The notes under the pieces were generated by a model that saw only the letters and a program-made list of their open reading frames with translations, searched no databases and was not told the origin of the DNA. DNA of 64,000 bases from Alteromonadaceae bacterium M269 (GTDB lineage: Bacteria > Pseudomonadota > Gammaproteobacteria > Enterobacterales > Alteromonadaceae), in assembly GCA_004353515.1 (NCBI GenBank), contig SMNZ01000001.1, forward strand, positions 1,364,001-1,428,000, written 5' to 3'. The position numbers and the translations under genes are program-made. This document shows, piece after piece, positions 43,964 through 54,440 of the stretch. The first letter of the stretch is position 1. Every line of letters starts with the position of its first letter.

Positions 43964-44616
43964 TAGTGTAACTGATTCTCTTTCATATCTATGGGGTTGG
44001 GCAACTCATCAGCAGCGGATGGCGTTTTTTCAGCAGCGGCTTCAAAACTCAACGGCTCATCACTCCTGTCATCTAGTACAGCACTTTCCAAAGACTCTAT
44101 AGAAGGTAGCTCCGAAAGGCTGCTTAAGCCAAAATAATTGAGGAATTGTGGTGTGGTCGCATAAAGCGCAGGACGTCCAGGCACTTCTTTGTGTCCGACA
44201 ACCTTAACCCACTCTCTTTCAAGCATGGTTTTTACAATGTTGCTACTTACGGCAACACCTCTAACATCTTCAATCTCACCACGAGTAATAGGCTGTCTAT
44301 AAGCAATGAGTGCGAGTGTTTCTAACATAGCTCGTGAATATCGTGGCGCGTGCTCTTGCCATAAGCGGCCTAACCAAGGGCTCAAACTATCATTTGATTG
44401 AAACCGATAACCTGAAGCCACTTTTACCAATTGAACACCCCTGGGGAGATAATCAAGGCGCAGTGATTCGAGTGCTTTGTCCAACCTCTTTTTACTCACC
44501 TTTAAATCGGATAGAACCGTGTCAAACAAACGTTCTTTAGATAAGGGTTTATCGGCAACGAAAATAGCTGCTTCGACAAGCTGTTTTAGTTGTTCATCCG
44601 ATATTCTCGCAGCCAT
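43963..44616 (-). CDS. scpB: Segregation and condensation protein B
   Basis: 217 residues with two winged-helix domains ([48 protein letters not shown]), the ScpB pattern. ScpB dimerises and binds ScpA in the SMC condensin-like complex. Its gene follows scpA by six bases and overlaps rluB. The C-terminal 40 residues are acidic and poorly conserved. Confidence 0.94.
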   Translation of the reverse strand: MAARISDEQLKQLVEAAIFVADKPLSKERLFDTVLSDLKVSKKRLDKALESLRLDYLPRGVQLVKVASGYRFQSNDSLSPWLGRLWQEHAPRYSRAMLETLALIAYRQPITRGEIEDVRGVAVSSNIVKTMLEREWVKVVGHKEVPGRPALYATTPQFLNYFGLSSLSELPSIESLESAVLDDRSDEPLSFEAAAEKTPSAADELPNPIDMKENQLH

Positions 44617-44622
44617 AACTAC

Positions 44623-45444
44623 CTAACTTGCCATTTTTATATGTATATTCGCAAAAGGTTGCGCTTGAACAATTTCGATCAAATCCTCTTTAACCAGCTC
44701 GAGTACGGCTAAAAAGGTAACTACCACACCGGCTTTTCCTTCCTCGACATCAAATAGTTTATCGAAACCGGTATAAGTTGTAGGTCCAATGATATCAAGA
44801 ATATGAGACATCCTCTCCCTAGTTGATAAAACTTCTTTTTCGATATGATGATGTTCAAGGTTTTTCGCTTTTTTCATTGCTTGCTGGAAGCTTAATACAA
44901 GCTCCTGCAAGGTCACCTCGGGCAGTATTCTGATGGGCTCAACTGATTCATCCACATCCGCTTGAACAACAAAGAAATCGCGCTGTTGCCTCGGCAACTT
45001 ATCAATTTCTTCCGCTGCATACTTAACAACTTCATATTCTCGCAGTCGACGAATAAGCTCTGCTCTGGGGTCTTCCTCTTCGTCATCCGCATCTTCATGT
45101 TTTGGCAGCAACATTCTTGATTTAACTTCCGCCAAAATAGCCGCCATTAAGAGATACTCTCCCGCCAGTTCAAGCTTGAGCTCTTTCATAACATCAACAT
45201 AATCCATGTACTGTCGAGTAATCTGCAAAATGGGCAAATTAATGATATCAAGCTTTTGTCGGCGGATAAGGTACAACAATAAATCTAACGGCCCTTCGAA
45301 GGTTTCCAGAATAACTTCTAGAGCGTCGGGAGGAATATAAAGATCTTCAGGTTTCTCTATTAGCGCTTCGCCATTGATAAAGGCTAACGGCAGAGGTTGT
45401 TGAACAGGCTCTTGAACTACCTGAGGCTGAGGTTCATCAGACAC
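44623..45444 (-). CDS. scpA: Segregation and condensation protein A (kleisin)
   Basis: 273 residues. Kleisin N-terminal motif LETFEGPLDLLLYLIRRQKLDI and C-terminal winged helix are visible. ScpA bridges the heads of SMC-type ATPases. Gammaproteobacteria with scpAB usually carry a stand-alone smc elsewhere. Part of the yciO-scpA-scpB-rluB operon. Confidence 0.94.
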   Translation of the reverse strand: MSDEPQPQVVQEPVQQPLPLAFINGEALIEKPEDLYIPPDALEVILETFEGPLDLLLYLIRRQKLDIINLPILQITRQYMDYVDVMKELKLELAGEYLLMAAILAEVKSRMLLPKHEDADDEEEDPRAELIRRLREYEVVKYAAEEIDKLPRQQRDFFVVQADVDESVEPIRILPEVTLQELVLSFQQAMKKAKNLEHHHIEKEVLSTRERMSHILDIIGPTTYTGFDKLFDVEEGKAGVVVTFLAVLELVKEDLIEIVQAQPFANIHIKMAS

Positions 45445-45451
45445 TCGCTAG

Positions 45452-46072
45452 TCACCCAAAAACACTGCTATCGCCATTTCCTTCGCGAATAATCACACTC
45501 TCCCCTTCAGACATATCAACAACAGTCGTTGGTTGTTCTCCGATATAACCACCATGGATAATCAAGCCAACTTGTTTTTCCAACTTATCTCTAATTTCAT
45601 CAGGATCAGACTCAGCTACATCTTCACCTGGAAGCATCAAGGTTGTTGACATCAGCGGCTCGCCAAACTCTTGCAAAAGCGCATGTGCAATTACATTTCC
45701 TGGTACTCGAATTCCAATGGTTTTGCGCTTGGGATTCATTAACCGTTTAGGCACTTCTTTTGTCGCTTTGAGAATAAAGGTGTAAGGGCCTGGCGTATTG
45801 TTTTTAATCTGCCGAAAAACCTGATTATCAACTCGTGCATAATTGGATATCTCAGACATATCCTTACACATCAAGGTAAAATTGTGATCCTTACCAATGT
45901 CGCGAATGCGGCAGATTTGCTCCAGTGCATTCTTGTTATCCATTTGGCAACCAATTGCATAACCGGAATCTGTAGGGTAAACGACGACATCACCTTGACG
46001 AATAATTTCGCATGCCTGTCGAATGAGCCTTGTTTGTGGCGTGTCGGGATGAATATAGAAAAACTGACTCAT
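45452..46072 (-). CDS. yciO: YciO, threonylcarbamoyl-AMP synthase-like protein
   Basis: 206 residues beginning MSQFFYIHPDTPQTRLI, nearly the E. coli YciO start. YrdC fold with PTDSGYAIGCQM and the NFTLMCKD segment. YciO resembles the TsaC/Sua5 enzymes that start t6A tRNA modification, but is a separate subfamily of less certain function. It is seven bases upstream of scpA, in the same operon. Confidence 0.93.
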   Translation of the reverse strand: MSQFFYIHPDTPQTRLIRQACEIIRQGDVVVYPTDSGYAIGCQMDNKNALEQICRIRDIGKDHNFTLMCKDMSEISNYARVDNQVFRQIKNNTPGPYTFILKATKEVPKRLMNPKRKTIGIRVPGNVIAHALLQEFGEPLMSTTLMLPGEDVAESDPDEIRDKLEKQVGLIIHGGYIGEQPTTVVDMSEGESVIIREGNGDSSVFG

Positions 46073-46158
46073 GGTTAGACGTGCCTAGGATAATAATAGA
46101 TAACTCTAATAATAGTAACCCGCCAACACTAAAATGTCCTTAAATTTCTAGTGGTTTA

Positions 46159-47001
46159 TCACGATTCAACTAGACCCCACCCTTGCCAAACAGGCGTTAG
46201 TTCATCAGGAAGTGTTAGGCTTCTACCTAATTCGGTCCAGCGACTCGGAAAGTGAAAATCGGAGCCAGCAGACGCCAGCAAATCATATTCTTTAGCATAG
46301 ATTGCCATTTGTCTTTTGCGGTCCGGCGATAAACTGGTGTGGATCACTTCCATACCGTCGCCGCCATACAATTTAAATTCAGAAATCAATCTACGTAGCC
46401 ACTTGGCCGTCATATCATAATGACCTGGGTGAGCAATAACAGCTTGACCATTCGCTTCATGGATCCACTTAACAGCCTCAGGAATGTCTATCCACTGCGG
46501 TTTGAAATAAGCTTTTTTATCTTTACCCAGATACTTCTTGAACGCTTGCTGGTTGTCTTTTACCAGCCGTCTTTTAACCAAAACCCGAGCAAAGTGCGCT
46601 CTGGTTAATTGTCCTTTACCCGCTAGCGCTTTCGCTTCATCTAGCGTTCCTTCGATACCCACTTTAGCTAACTTATCTGCGATAGCAGCGCCTCGGATGT
46701 TACGTCTTTCGGTTTGTTCAGACAGCCTTTCTAGAAAGGTTTCATTTTGATGATCGACGTTTAAACCTAAAATATGTATTTCGAAACCATGCCAACGTGT
46801 AGATATTTCAACACCTGGGATAACTCTCAAAGTACGTTTTTGTGTCTCTTGATAGGATATGGCCTCATCAATCGCCGCGACTGTGTCATGATCAGTTATA
46901 GACAATACATCCACCTGCATATTATGTGCTCTATCAATGAGCTCTTTGGGCGACAAATGCCCATCCGAGTAGTGAGTATGCGAATGCAGGTCTATTTTCA
47001 T
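46159..47001 (-). CDS. rnm: RNase AM (PHP-domain 5'-3' exoribonuclease, YciV/TrpH family)
   Basis: 280 residues with the PHP metal-binding pattern: MKIDLHSHTHYSDG, ITDHDT, PGVEIS, IAHPGHYD and SAGSDFH. E. coli RNase AM trims 5' ends of rRNAs and degrades short RNAs; the family also hydrolyses 3',5'-bisphosphate nucleotides. Divergent from the trp operon, as in E. coli, hence the older name TrpH. Confidence 0.93.
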   Translation of the reverse strand: MKIDLHSHTHYSDGHLSPKELIDRAHNMQVDVLSITDHDTVAAIDEAISYQETQKRTLRVIPGVEISTRWHGFEIHILGLNVDHQNETFLERLSEQTERRNIRGAAIADKLAKVGIEGTLDEAKALAGKGQLTRAHFARVLVKRRLVKDNQQAFKKYLGKDKKAYFKPQWIDIPEAVKWIHEANGQAVIAHPGHYDMTAKWLRRLISEFKLYGGDGMEVIHTSLSPDRKRQMAIYAKEYDLLASAGSDFHFPSRWTELGRSLTLPDELTPVWQGWGLVES

Positions 47002-47025
47002 TTAATGAAAAATCCAAAATAAATG

Positions 47026-47060
47026 TTGACAGGGAAAGCATAATGCTTTTTTCTATATAG
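47026..47060 (+). promoter_or_regulatory. Candidate trp operon promoter with internal palindrome
   Basis: TTGACA at 47,026-47,031 is a consensus -35 element. The perfect palindrome AAAGCATAATGCTTT (47,035-47,049) occupies the spacer, and AT-rich CTATATA follows as a rough -10. The palindrome is a candidate operator, but it does not match the E. coli TrpR consensus. Confidence 0.45.
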
Positions 47061-47149
47061 GCGAATTGTACCTGATTGAAGCGATATAAAGTTCAGTCAG
47101 AAGAAATAAATTTAGAATTTTAGATAAAGAAATTAAGTAAAACCGACAT

Positions 47150-47209
47150 GCAACAGACTTTTTCAACAACTAACTGGTGGTGGCACGACTCTTCAGGCGG
47201 GCTATGATT
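47150..47209 (+). CDS. trpL: trp operon leader peptide
   Basis: A 19-codon frame, MQQTFSTTNWWWHDSSGGL, with three consecutive tryptophan codons at 47,177-47,185. It is followed by the attenuator hairpins, as expected for ribosome-mediated attenuation: ribosome stalling at the Trp codons when charged tRNA-Trp is scarce lets transcription continue into trpE. The ribosome site is weak. The triple Trp run and position make the identification firm. Confidence 0.93.
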
Positions 47210-47261
47210 CTATGTGCATGTAGAAAAATTTCTAGAAGGCCCGCATAATGCGGGCCTTTTT
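47199..47261 (+). terminator. trp attenuator (regions 2, 3 and 4)
   Basis: GCGGGC at 47,199-47,204 (region 2) can pair with GCCCGC at 47,239-47,244 (region 3) to form the antiterminator. Alternatively region 3 pairs with TGCGGGCC at 47,249-47,256 (region 4), giving an eight-pair terminator with a three-base loop and a T tract. The two structures are mutually exclusive. Confidence 0.93.
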
Positions 47262-47374
47262 CGTTTTTAGGCTCTGAAAATAAGGGCTGAGAGCCAAGTA
47301 TCGATAAAGTAAACATTTCCTGCGACAACAGGAATTGACAAGTAAATTTCAATTAAAGTGACTGAGACGAGATA

Positions 47375-48973
47375 ATGAGTTTAGCGGAATTAAGCGAAAA
47401 ACCGGGAAAAGTTGAGACCCTCTCCATCGTTGGTGAGTATATCGCAGACCCTTTAAATACATTTGAGACACTATGCCAGCAACAAACGAATTGTTTGTTG
47501 TTAGAGTCAGCAGAAATTGATAGCAAAGACAATGTGAAAAGCTTAATTCTGGTTGATGCTGCAATGCGACTGGAATGCCATGGTCAGACGGTAACCTGCA
47601 AAGCATTAACAGATAATGGCGCATCCGTCATACCACTGCTCAAAGAACATTGCCCTTCTCATGCAGAACTCAGTGCAAACAATAATGAAATACAACTCAC
47701 TTTCGAATTACCCAGTCAGCAACTAGACGAAGACAGTCGCTTAAAAGCACCTTATGTTTTTGACGCTTTGCGTAGCCTTATCAAAAATATTCAACCTATT
47801 CGCCAACACGACCAAGCATTATTTTTAGGCGGTGTGTTAGCTTATGACCTTCTCGCTAGCTTTGAACAACTCCCAGATGTCGCTGACAGTGAGAATAGTT
47901 GTCCTGACTTTGTGTTTTATCTCGCAGAAACACTACTCATTATTGACCATAAAGAGCAGCAAACTGAAATTATTGGTAGTGTGTTTAGTGGTGACAATGT
48001 TGGTAACAACTACTTCACTATCAGTAAACGAATGGAAGAGTTGAATCAACAAGTTAAACAAGGCAATTCGCCAATAGCGCAACCTACAACATCAACGGAA
48101 ACATTAGAAACACAGGTTGATAAATCAGATGCCGAATATGTAGCCGACGTTGAGCAGTTAAAGCAGAACATATTGGCAGGTGATGTTTTCCAAGTGGTTC
48201 CTTCTCGCACTTTCAGCTTACCTTGCCCTAACCCTTATCTCGCTTACGAAAAACTCAAACAGCAAAACCCTAGTCCTTACATGTTTTTCCTCCAAGACCA
48301 AGACTTCTGTATTTTCGGTGCATCCCCCGAGTCGGCATTGAAATACACCAAAGATACTAATGAAGTTGAAGTTTACCCGATTGCAGGCACTAGACCTCGC
48401 GGTAAAAACAGCGACGGTAGCATAGACGCTGATTTAGATAGTCGTATTGAGCTCGATCTACGCCAAGATGAAAAGGAAAAAGCAGAGCACCTTATGTTGG
48501 TCGACTTGGCACGCAATGATATCGCCAGAGTTGCCGAGCCTGGAACACGCTCTGTCAAAGAACTATTGAAAGTAGACAGATATTCGCATGTTATGCATCT
48601 TGTATCTCGCGTTGTTGGCTCTCTAAGAAATGAGCTTGATGCACTGCATGCTTATCAAGCCTGTATGAATATGGGTACATTGGTCGGTGCACCGAAGGTA
48701 AAAGCTGCACAGCTTATTCGCGATACCGAAGGTAAAAGAAGAGGTAGCTATGGCGGTGCTATTGGTTATATCAATGGTAAAGGCGATATGGATACCTGCA
48801 TCGTCATTCGCAGTGCGTTCGTAAGAAACAATACAGCCTATGTTCAAGCTGGTGCAGGTGTTGTATTTGATTCCAATCCACAGGCTGAAGCCGATGAGAC
48901 ACGAGGAAAAGCACAGGCAGTGATAACTGCCATACGCTCTGCTCATCAGGCATCAAACGGAGGAGTTCAGTAA
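47375..48973 (+). CDS. trpE: Anthranilate synthase component I
   Basis: 532 residues. Chorismate-using core with IAGTRPRGKN, DLARNDIARVAEPGTRSV and the C-terminal GGAIGYINGKGDMDTCIVIRS. The N-terminal LLLESAEI segment is the known tryptophan feedback-inhibition element (LLES). With TrpG it converts chorismate and glutamine to anthranilate, the first step of tryptophan synthesis. The stop is one base before trpG. Confidence 0.96.
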   Translation: MSLAELSEKPGKVETLSIVGEYIADPLNTFETLCQQQTNCLLLESAEIDSKDNVKSLILVDAAMRLECHGQTVTCKALTDNGASVIPLLKEHCPSHAELSANNNEIQLTFELPSQQLDEDSRLKAPYVFDALRSLIKNIQPIRQHDQALFLGGVLAYDLLASFEQLPDVADSENSCPDFVFYLAETLLIIDHKEQQTEIIGSVFSGDNVGNNYFTISKRMEELNQQVKQGNSPIAQPTTSTETLETQVDKSDAEYVADVEQLKQNILAGDVFQVVPSRTFSLPCPNPYLAYEKLKQQNPSPYMFFLQDQDFCIFGASPESALKYTKDTNEVEVYPIAGTRPRGKNSDGSIDADLDSRIELDLRQDEKEKAEHLMLVDLARNDIARVAEPGTRSVKELLKVDRYSHVMHLVSRVVGSLRNELDALHAYQACMNMGTLVGAPKVKAAQLIRDTEGKRRGSYGGAIGYINGKGDMDTCIVIRSAFVRNNTAYVQAGAGVVFDSNPQAEADETRGKAQAVITAIRSAHQASNGGVQ

Positions 48974-48974
48974 C

Positions 48975-49577
48975 ATGAGTCATACCAATAATACACGTAT
49001 CTTTTTAATCGATAATTTCGACTCTTTTACCTATAACTTGGTCGATGAAATGCGCCGCTCCGGTTATTTACTCACCATTTATCGCAACAACGTAGACGCA
49101 CAATTTATCGTTGAACAAATTGAACAATGCGAAGAGCAAGTTATTGTTATGCTCTCTCCCGGCCCAGGAACACCATCAAAAGCGGGGTCAATGCCCGAGC
49201 TTATTAAACTGATTGCTGGTCGCTACCCTATTATCGGAATCTGCTTAGGACACCAAGCTATTGTTGAATACTATGGTGGTGAAGTGGGTCGTGCGGGACA
49301 GGTTAAACACGGTAAATCATCACTGATTAGTCATTGTGGGGATCGCATGTTCGAATCTCTTCCTTCTCCACTACCTGTAGCTCGATATCATTCGCTTATG
49401 GCAACACAAGTGCCAGAAAACCTGTCTATTGTCGCTGAGTATAACGATATACCTATGGCGGTTTACAACGCCGAAGATAAAATACTCGGGTTTCAGTTTC
49501 ACCCAGAATCCATATTAACGTCACATGGCAGCCAATTGCTTTCGCAGAGCATTAGTTACCTAAGCCAAAGAGATTAA
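48975..49577 (+). CDS. trpG: Anthranilate synthase component II (glutamine amidotransferase)
   Basis: 200 residues, class I glutamine amidotransferase: oxyanion segment MLSPGPGTP, catalytic cysteine in GICLGHQAI, and histidine/glutamate in FQFHPESI. It supplies ammonia to TrpE. It is separate from trpD here, unlike the E. coli TrpGD fusion. Confidence 0.95.
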   Translation: MSHTNNTRIFLIDNFDSFTYNLVDEMRRSGYLLTIYRNNVDAQFIVEQIEQCEEQVIVMLSPGPGTPSKAGSMPELIKLIAGRYPIIGICLGHQAIVEYYGGEVGRAGQVKHGKSSLISHCGDRMFESLPSPLPVARYHSLMATQVPENLSIVAEYNDIPMAVYNAEDKILGFQFHPESILTSHGSQLLSQSISYLSQRD

Positions 49578-49583
49578 TTTGTT

Positions 49584-50603
49584 ATGTCAAAAACACTGCC
49601 AGTTTTAGAAAAACTCTATGCTCAGCAAGGGATGACGCAAAGTGAGTCAGAGTCATTCTTCTCCGACGTTGTCGCAGGTGAAGTCGACAATATCATTTTG
49701 TCTTCGGTACTGACTGCGTTAAAGATTAAAGGTGAAACTCCTGAAGAGATTGCGGGCGCGGCGAATGCCCTCATTAACAATGCTACACCATTCTCTAGTC
49801 CAGAAGGTGTTTTCGCAGACATCGTTGGTACGGGTGGCGATGGACACAACACGATTAATATATCCTCTGCTGCCGCAATTGTTGCAGCAAGCTGTGGCTT
49901 AACAGTTGCTAAGCATGGTAACCGAAGCGTATCCAGTAAATCTGGTTCAGCGGACTTAATCGAAGGCTTCGGCATGAACTTAATGATGGAACCTGAAGTT
50001 GCTCGCAAGTGCTTGGATGAAGCAAACTTTTGTTTCTTCTTTGCGCCGAAATACCACGCGGGTATTCGTCATGCGATGCCTGTTCGCAACACATTAAAGA
50101 CCAGAACGTTGTTTAACTTGCTCGGGCCTTTAGCTAATCCGGCTCGCCCTACGCATATGATGATAGGGGTTTATACACCTGAACTAATAACACCATTTGC
50201 CGAAACGTTGCATCTATTAGGATATAAAAAAGCACTCGTTGTGCATGGCAGTGGCTTAGATGAACTGGCACTACATGGCGAGTCGCAAATCGCCGAGCTC
50301 AGCGATGGTGAAATCACTTATTCAACGCTTTCACCTGAAAGTTTTGACCTAGAACAATATCCATTAAAAGCAATTGAAGGCGGCGAGCCAGAACTTAACA
50401 AGCAACTCATTGAATCTATCCTGAAAGGTCAAGGGGATATTGCTCATCAATCTGCTGTTGCTATGAACGCTGGTGCGTTACTTAAGTTAACAGGTAAAGC
50501 ATCCAATTATAAAGAAGGCGCTGAAATGGCTATTCAAGCAATGCAATCTGGCAAAGCATTGGAAACTATCCTGCAAGCCGCTAACGTCAGTCAACAATCT
50601 TAA
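49584..50603 (+). CDS. trpD: Anthranilate phosphoribosyltransferase
   Basis: 339 residues. PRPP-binding [17 protein letters not shown] and [16 protein letters not shown] are diagnostic. Transfers phosphoribose to anthranilate, the second step of the pathway. A stand-alone enzyme, six bases after trpG. Confidence 0.96.
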   Translation: MSKTLPVLEKLYAQQGMTQSESESFFSDVVAGEVDNIILSSVLTALKIKGETPEEIAGAANALINNATPFSSPEGVFADIVGTGGDGHNTINISSAAAIVAASCGLTVAKHGNRSVSSKSGSADLIEGFGMNLMMEPEVARKCLDEANFCFFFAPKYHAGIRHAMPVRNTLKTRTLFNLLGPLANPARPTHMMIGVYTPELITPFAETLHLLGYKKALVVHGSGLDELALHGESQIAELSDGEITYSTLSPESFDLEQYPLKAIEGGEPELNKQLIESILKGQGDIAHQSAVAMNAGALLKLTGKASNYKEGAEMAIQAMQSGKALETILQAANVSQQS

Positions 50604-50620
50604 AAGGTAAAGAGATTAGA

Positions 50621-52003
50621 ATGAGTAATGTATTAACAAAGATCGTTGACGATAAACGCATCGAAATTGAGCAGAGAAAAAAGGCTCTGCCTTTAGAAAG
50701 CTTTCTTGACAATCTCACGCCTTCGAAAAAAAGCTTATATGGTGCGCTATCACAGGCTAACGCTGGATTTATCTTTGAGTGCAAGAAAGCATCACCATCA
50801 AAGGGGCTTATTCGTCCGGTATTTGATTTAGATGAGATTTTGTCAGCATACAAGCCTTACGCTTCAGCTATCTCAGTCTTAACTGATGAGAAATATTTTC
50901 AAGGTAAGTTTGAATACCTAGATTACGTTACTGCTCGAGTTGAACAACCCGTTCTCAATAAAGACTTTTTTATTAACGAATACCAAGTTCATTTAGCTCG
51001 AAAATACAATGCTGATGCAATTTTGTTGATGTTATCGGTATTAAATGATGAAGAATATCAAACGCTGGCCAAGCTAGCCGATTCCTATCAGCTCGATATC
51101 CTCACTGAGGTTAGTAATCAAGAAGAAGCCGAAAGAGCAATTGCATTAGGCGCAAAGATAATCGGTATCAACAACCGTAACCTTAGAGATTTGAGTACCG
51201 ATTTAGCCATGACTGAACAATTGGCGCCATATCTGCGTACTAATGCACCAGATGCCGTCATTGTTTCGGAATCAGGCATCTACACGAATGATGATGTAAG
51301 ACGACTAGCGCCTTTATCAGATGGATTCCTGGTTGGAAGTTCGTTGATGGCGCAAAAAGATATCACCGCTGCAATAAAACGCATGCTTTTTGGTGACATC
51401 AAAGTTTGTGGAATTACTCGACAAGAAGACGCGACAAGCATCGCCCAAATCGGTGCTAGCTATATGGGGCTTATTTTTGCAGAAAAGTCTAAGAGAGATA
51501 TCTCATTGCAGGATGCCCTAAACATAGTTAACGCAGTGCCATTCAACTATGTCGGTGTTTTTGTTAATGCACCTGTTGAGGATATCGCTGAAAAGTCTCA
51601 AGCCCTTAACCTTAAAGCTGTGCAACTACATGGTGAAGAAGATCAAGCTTATATCTCGGCTTTAAAACCGCAACTACCTGATGGATGTGAAATATGGCAA
51701 GCCAAAGGGGTTGTTGATGAGCTACCGGAATTAGATGAAAAACAGGTAGATAAGTTTTTGCTTGACTGCAAAGTCGGTAATCAGAGCGGCGGCACAGGGC
51801 AAGCATTTGATTGGACCTTGTTAGAAAACATCCAAGAGCCTAGCAAGCTAGTTTTAGCTGGCGGTATAGGCCCAGACAATATAGTGCAGGCAACACAGAT
51901 GAAAGCTTCAATCATAGATGTTAATTCATTGGTTGAAAGTGCGCCTGGTGTTAAAGATTCAGAAAAATTGAAAACGTTATTTGAACGTCTTAGACAGTAT
52001 TAA
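50621..52003 (+). CDS. trpCF: Bifunctional indole-3-glycerol-phosphate synthase/phosphoribosylanthranilate isomerase
   Basis: 460 residues. The N-terminal TrpC barrel (about 1-257) has [15 protein letters not shown] and [13 protein letters not shown]. The C-terminal TrpF barrel (about 258-460) starts [12 protein letters not shown] with the catalytic cysteine, and includes VQLHGEED and LAGGIGPDN. The fused arrangement matches enterobacterial TrpC and performs steps three and four. In frame throughout. Confidence 0.95.
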   Translation: MSNVLTKIVDDKRIEIEQRKKALPLESFLDNLTPSKKSLYGALSQANAGFIFECKKASPSKGLIRPVFDLDEILSAYKPYASAISVLTDEKYFQGKFEYLDYVTARVEQPVLNKDFFINEYQVHLARKYNADAILLMLSVLNDEEYQTLAKLADSYQLDILTEVSNQEEAERAIALGAKIIGINNRNLRDLSTDLAMTEQLAPYLRTNAPDAVIVSESGIYTNDDVRRLAPLSDGFLVGSSLMAQKDITAAIKRMLFGDIKVCGITRQEDATSIAQIGASYMGLIFAEKSKRDISLQDALNIVNAVPFNYVGVFVNAPVEDIAEKSQALNLKAVQLHGEEDQAYISALKPQLPDGCEIWQAKGVVDELPELDEKQVDKFLLDCKVGNQSGGTGQAFDWTLLENIQEPSKLVLAGGIGPDNIVQATQMKASIIDVNSLVESAPGVKDSEKLKTLFERLRQY

Positions 52004-52017
52004 ATCGAGGACTTTTT

Positions 52018-53205
52018 ATGAACAAACTAGACTCAAAATTTGGTGACTTCGGGGGAATGTATGTCCCTGAATTGCTCATCCCTGCCCTCGATCAGCTAGA
52101 ACAAGCTTTTATCGATGCGCAACAAGATCCCGAGTTCCAAAAAGAATTTATGGATCTGCTTAATAACTACGCTGGTAGACCAACGGCTATGACGCTGTCA
52201 AAGAACTTGGTCAGCAACCCTAAGGTGAAGTTGTACTTGAAACGTGAAGACCTGCTTCACGGTGGAGCTCATAAAACCAATCAGGTTCTCGGCCAAGCTT
52301 TGCTCACTAAGCGTATGGGTAAAACAGAAGTCATTGCCGAAACAGGCGCTGGGCAACATGGAGTTGCGACAGCTCTTGCTTGTGCCTTGATGGGACTGAA
52401 AGCTCGCATTTATATGGGAGCGAAAGACGTAGAACGCCAAGCACCTAATGTATTCAGAATGCGCTTGATGGGTGCCGAAGTTATCCCTGTTGATTCAGGT
52501 TCAGGCACATTGAAAGATGCGGTCAATGAGGCATTGCGGGATTGGTCGGCGAACTACGACAAGGCTCACTACTTATTAGGCACAGCGGCAGGCCCTCACC
52601 CCTTCCCGACTATCGTAAGAGAGTTTCATAGAATGATAGGCGAAGAGACAAGAGCTCAAATTATGGAGCGAGAGGGTCGACTACCTGATGCTGTTGTAGC
52701 TTGTGTCGGCGGTGGTTCTAATGCAATTGGCATGTTTGCTGATTTTATTGATACGCCTGAAGTTAAATTAATCGGTGTAGAGCCTGCTGGTAAAGGCTTA
52801 CATACAGAAGAGCATGGTGCTGCTATATGTAAGGGTACAAAAGGGATTCTGCACGGCACTTACAGCTATATTATGCAAGATAAGTTTGGTCAAATTGAAG
52901 AGTCCTATTCAGTCTCCGCAGGCTTGGACTATCCAGCAGTAGGACCTCAACACGCCTACCTTAACGACATAGGCCGAGCTGAGTATGTCGCGGCAAGTGA
53001 TGAGGAAGCATTAAATGCTTTCCAGCTTTTATCTCGCAAAGAAGGAATTATTCCAGCTCTTGAGTCATCACACGCGCTTGCTCATGCCTTGAATATGGCA
53101 GATGAAGCCGAAGAAGAAACAATCATAGTCGTCAACCTTTCCGGTCGTGGCGATAAAGACTTAGCACACGTACGTAGCGTTTTAGGAGATGCTTACGATG
53201 GATAG
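52018..53205 (+). CDS. trpB: Tryptophan synthase beta subunit
   Basis: 395 residues. The PLP lysine lies in [14 protein letters not shown]; phosphate-binding [12 protein letters not shown] and the C-terminal [10 protein letters not shown] are present. Joins indole with serine. Its end overlaps the trpA start by eight bases. Confidence 0.97.
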   Translation: MNKLDSKFGDFGGMYVPELLIPALDQLEQAFIDAQQDPEFQKEFMDLLNNYAGRPTAMTLSKNLVSNPKVKLYLKREDLLHGGAHKTNQVLGQALLTKRMGKTEVIAETGAGQHGVATALACALMGLKARIYMGAKDVERQAPNVFRMRLMGAEVIPVDSGSGTLKDAVNEALRDWSANYDKAHYLLGTAAGPHPFPTIVREFHRMIGEETRAQIMEREGRLPDAVVACVGGGSNAIGMFADFIDTPEVKLIGVEPAGKGLHTEEHGAAICKGTKGILHGTYSYIMQDKFGQIEESYSVSAGLDYPAVGPQHAYLNDIGRAEYVAASDEEALNAFQLLSRKEGIIPALESSHALAHALNMADEAEEETIIVVNLSGRGDKDLAHVRSVLGDAYDG

Positions 53206-54001
53206 ATATGCCAAGATGTTTAATCGCCTTAATGACGCAAAAGAAGGGGCTTTCGTTCCCTTCGTTACAGTAGGCGATCCTGACCAAGAAACCAGCATTA
53301 GCATTATGCAATGCTTGATAGATAATGGTGCGGACGCATTAGAATTAGGAATTCCGTACTCGGATCCAATCGCTGATGGCCCTACAATCCAGCATGCTAG
53401 TATTAGAGCACTGTCTTCAGGAGCAACACCTGATACCTGCTTCGATGCTATAGCTCAGATACGCAAAGATAATCCAGACATGCCTATCGGATTACTACTC
53501 TATAGCAATCTGGTTATGGTAAAAGGATTAGAAAGTTTCTATCAACAAGCTGCCGACGCTGGTGTCGATTCAATTCTGGTTGCTGATGTTCCTTTACGTG
53601 AAGCAGAGCCTTTTATTGAGGTCGCTAACAAAACCGGAATCAAACAAATTCTCATTGCACCACCTAATGCAACAGATGAAACCTTTGCAGCTATTGGTGA
53701 AAAATCTCAAGGCTATACCTATCTGCTAGGTCGTGCTGGAGTAACTGGCGCGGAAACCGCAGTTGAAATTCCTGCGGATGAACTCATTTCTAAACTGAAG
53801 CAGCATAAAGTTGCACCGCCATTACTTGGTTTTGGTATTTCTAAACCGCAACAGGTGAAAGATGCCATTGCAGCAGGTGCTGCTGGTGCTATTTCAGGGT
53901 CTGCAACGGTTAATATTATTGCTGAGAACTTAGACAACAAAGACGTGATGCTAAAGAACCTAGGCAACTTTGTTCAAGAAATGAAAGCTGCCACTAAGTA
54001 A
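53198..54001 (+). CDS. trpA: Tryptophan synthase alpha subunit
   Basis: 267 residues from ATG 53,198 ([11 protein letters not shown]), which has GGAGA nine bases upstream and matches the E. coli start; an ATG nine bases earlier lies too close to that ribosome site. Catalytic glutamate and aspartate are in [15 protein letters not shown], and the loop GRAGVTGAE binds phosphate. Cleaves indole-glycerol-phosphate to indole. Last gene of the operon. Confidence 0.96.
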   Translation: MDRYAKMFNRLNDAKEGAFVPFVTVGDPDQETSISIMQCLIDNGADALELGIPYSDPIADGPTIQHASIRALSSGATPDTCFDAIAQIRKDNPDMPIGLLLYSNLVMVKGLESFYQQAADAGVDSILVADVPLREAEPFIEVANKTGIKQILIAPPNATDETFAAIGEKSQGYTYLLGRAGVTGAETAVEIPADELISKLKQHKVAPPLLGFGISKPQQVKDAIAAGAAGAISGSATVNIIAENLDNKDVMLKNLGNFVQEMKAATK

Positions 54002-54007
54002 GGCTTA

Positions 54008-54262
54008 CGTTCGTTCGCGGATAAATCTTGCTCCTACCTGTTGTAAACCCTGCCTCGTAGGAGCAGAGCTTGTTCTCAAATAAGTGATAAAGCCAACATT
54101 ATTTCGCGGATAAACCCTGTTCCAACTTCTCGCGAATCCTGCCTTGTCGGAGCAGACTTGTTCGAGAATAGGTGATAAAGCCAACATTATTTCGTGGATA
54201 AACCCTGTTCCAACTTCTTGCGAATTTTCCTTTGTAGGAGCGTACTTTAGTAGCGAACCTTC
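54008..54262. repeat. Tandem REP-like repeats after trpA
   Basis: About two and a half imperfect copies of an 88-bp unit containing GTGATAAAGCCAACATTATTTCG and palindromic GTAGGAGC...GCGAA pieces. The phrase GTGATAAAGCC recurs at 54,084 and 54,172. The hairpin-forming GGAGCAGA/CTTGTTC parts resemble REP elements. An 90-codon minus-strand frame here is an artefact of the repeats. Confidence 0.75.
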
Positions 54263-54410
54263 AATTCCCTTAAACACACCGACATTCGTTGATAAATCAG
54301 ACGCCTACAGTTTTAAGAATAGGCAATGACTGCAAATAAGAATTAGTTTTATTAGAAGGGTTTTAAACAGACAAGTAGCCCTACAAGCCTTTAGAGGGCG
54401 TAGAAAAAAG

Positions 54411-54435
54411 AAAAGATGCCTTAAAGCATCTTTTT
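54411..54435 (-). terminator. Terminator for the 86-residue membrane protein gene
   Basis: AAAAGATGC/GCATCTTTTT stem with a short loop and flanking A and T runs; on the minus strand it is followed by a T-rich tail. Confidence 0.75.
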
Positions 54436-54440
54436 ATACA

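Noticed and set aside
47026-47149. E. coli-type TrpR operator in the trp promoter
   Set aside because: No good match to the GTACTAGTT half-sites; only an unrelated palindrome is present.
54005-54277. 90-codon minus-strand open frame after trpA
   Set aside because: It lies wholly in the 88-bp repeats, and its protein is simply the translated repeat.
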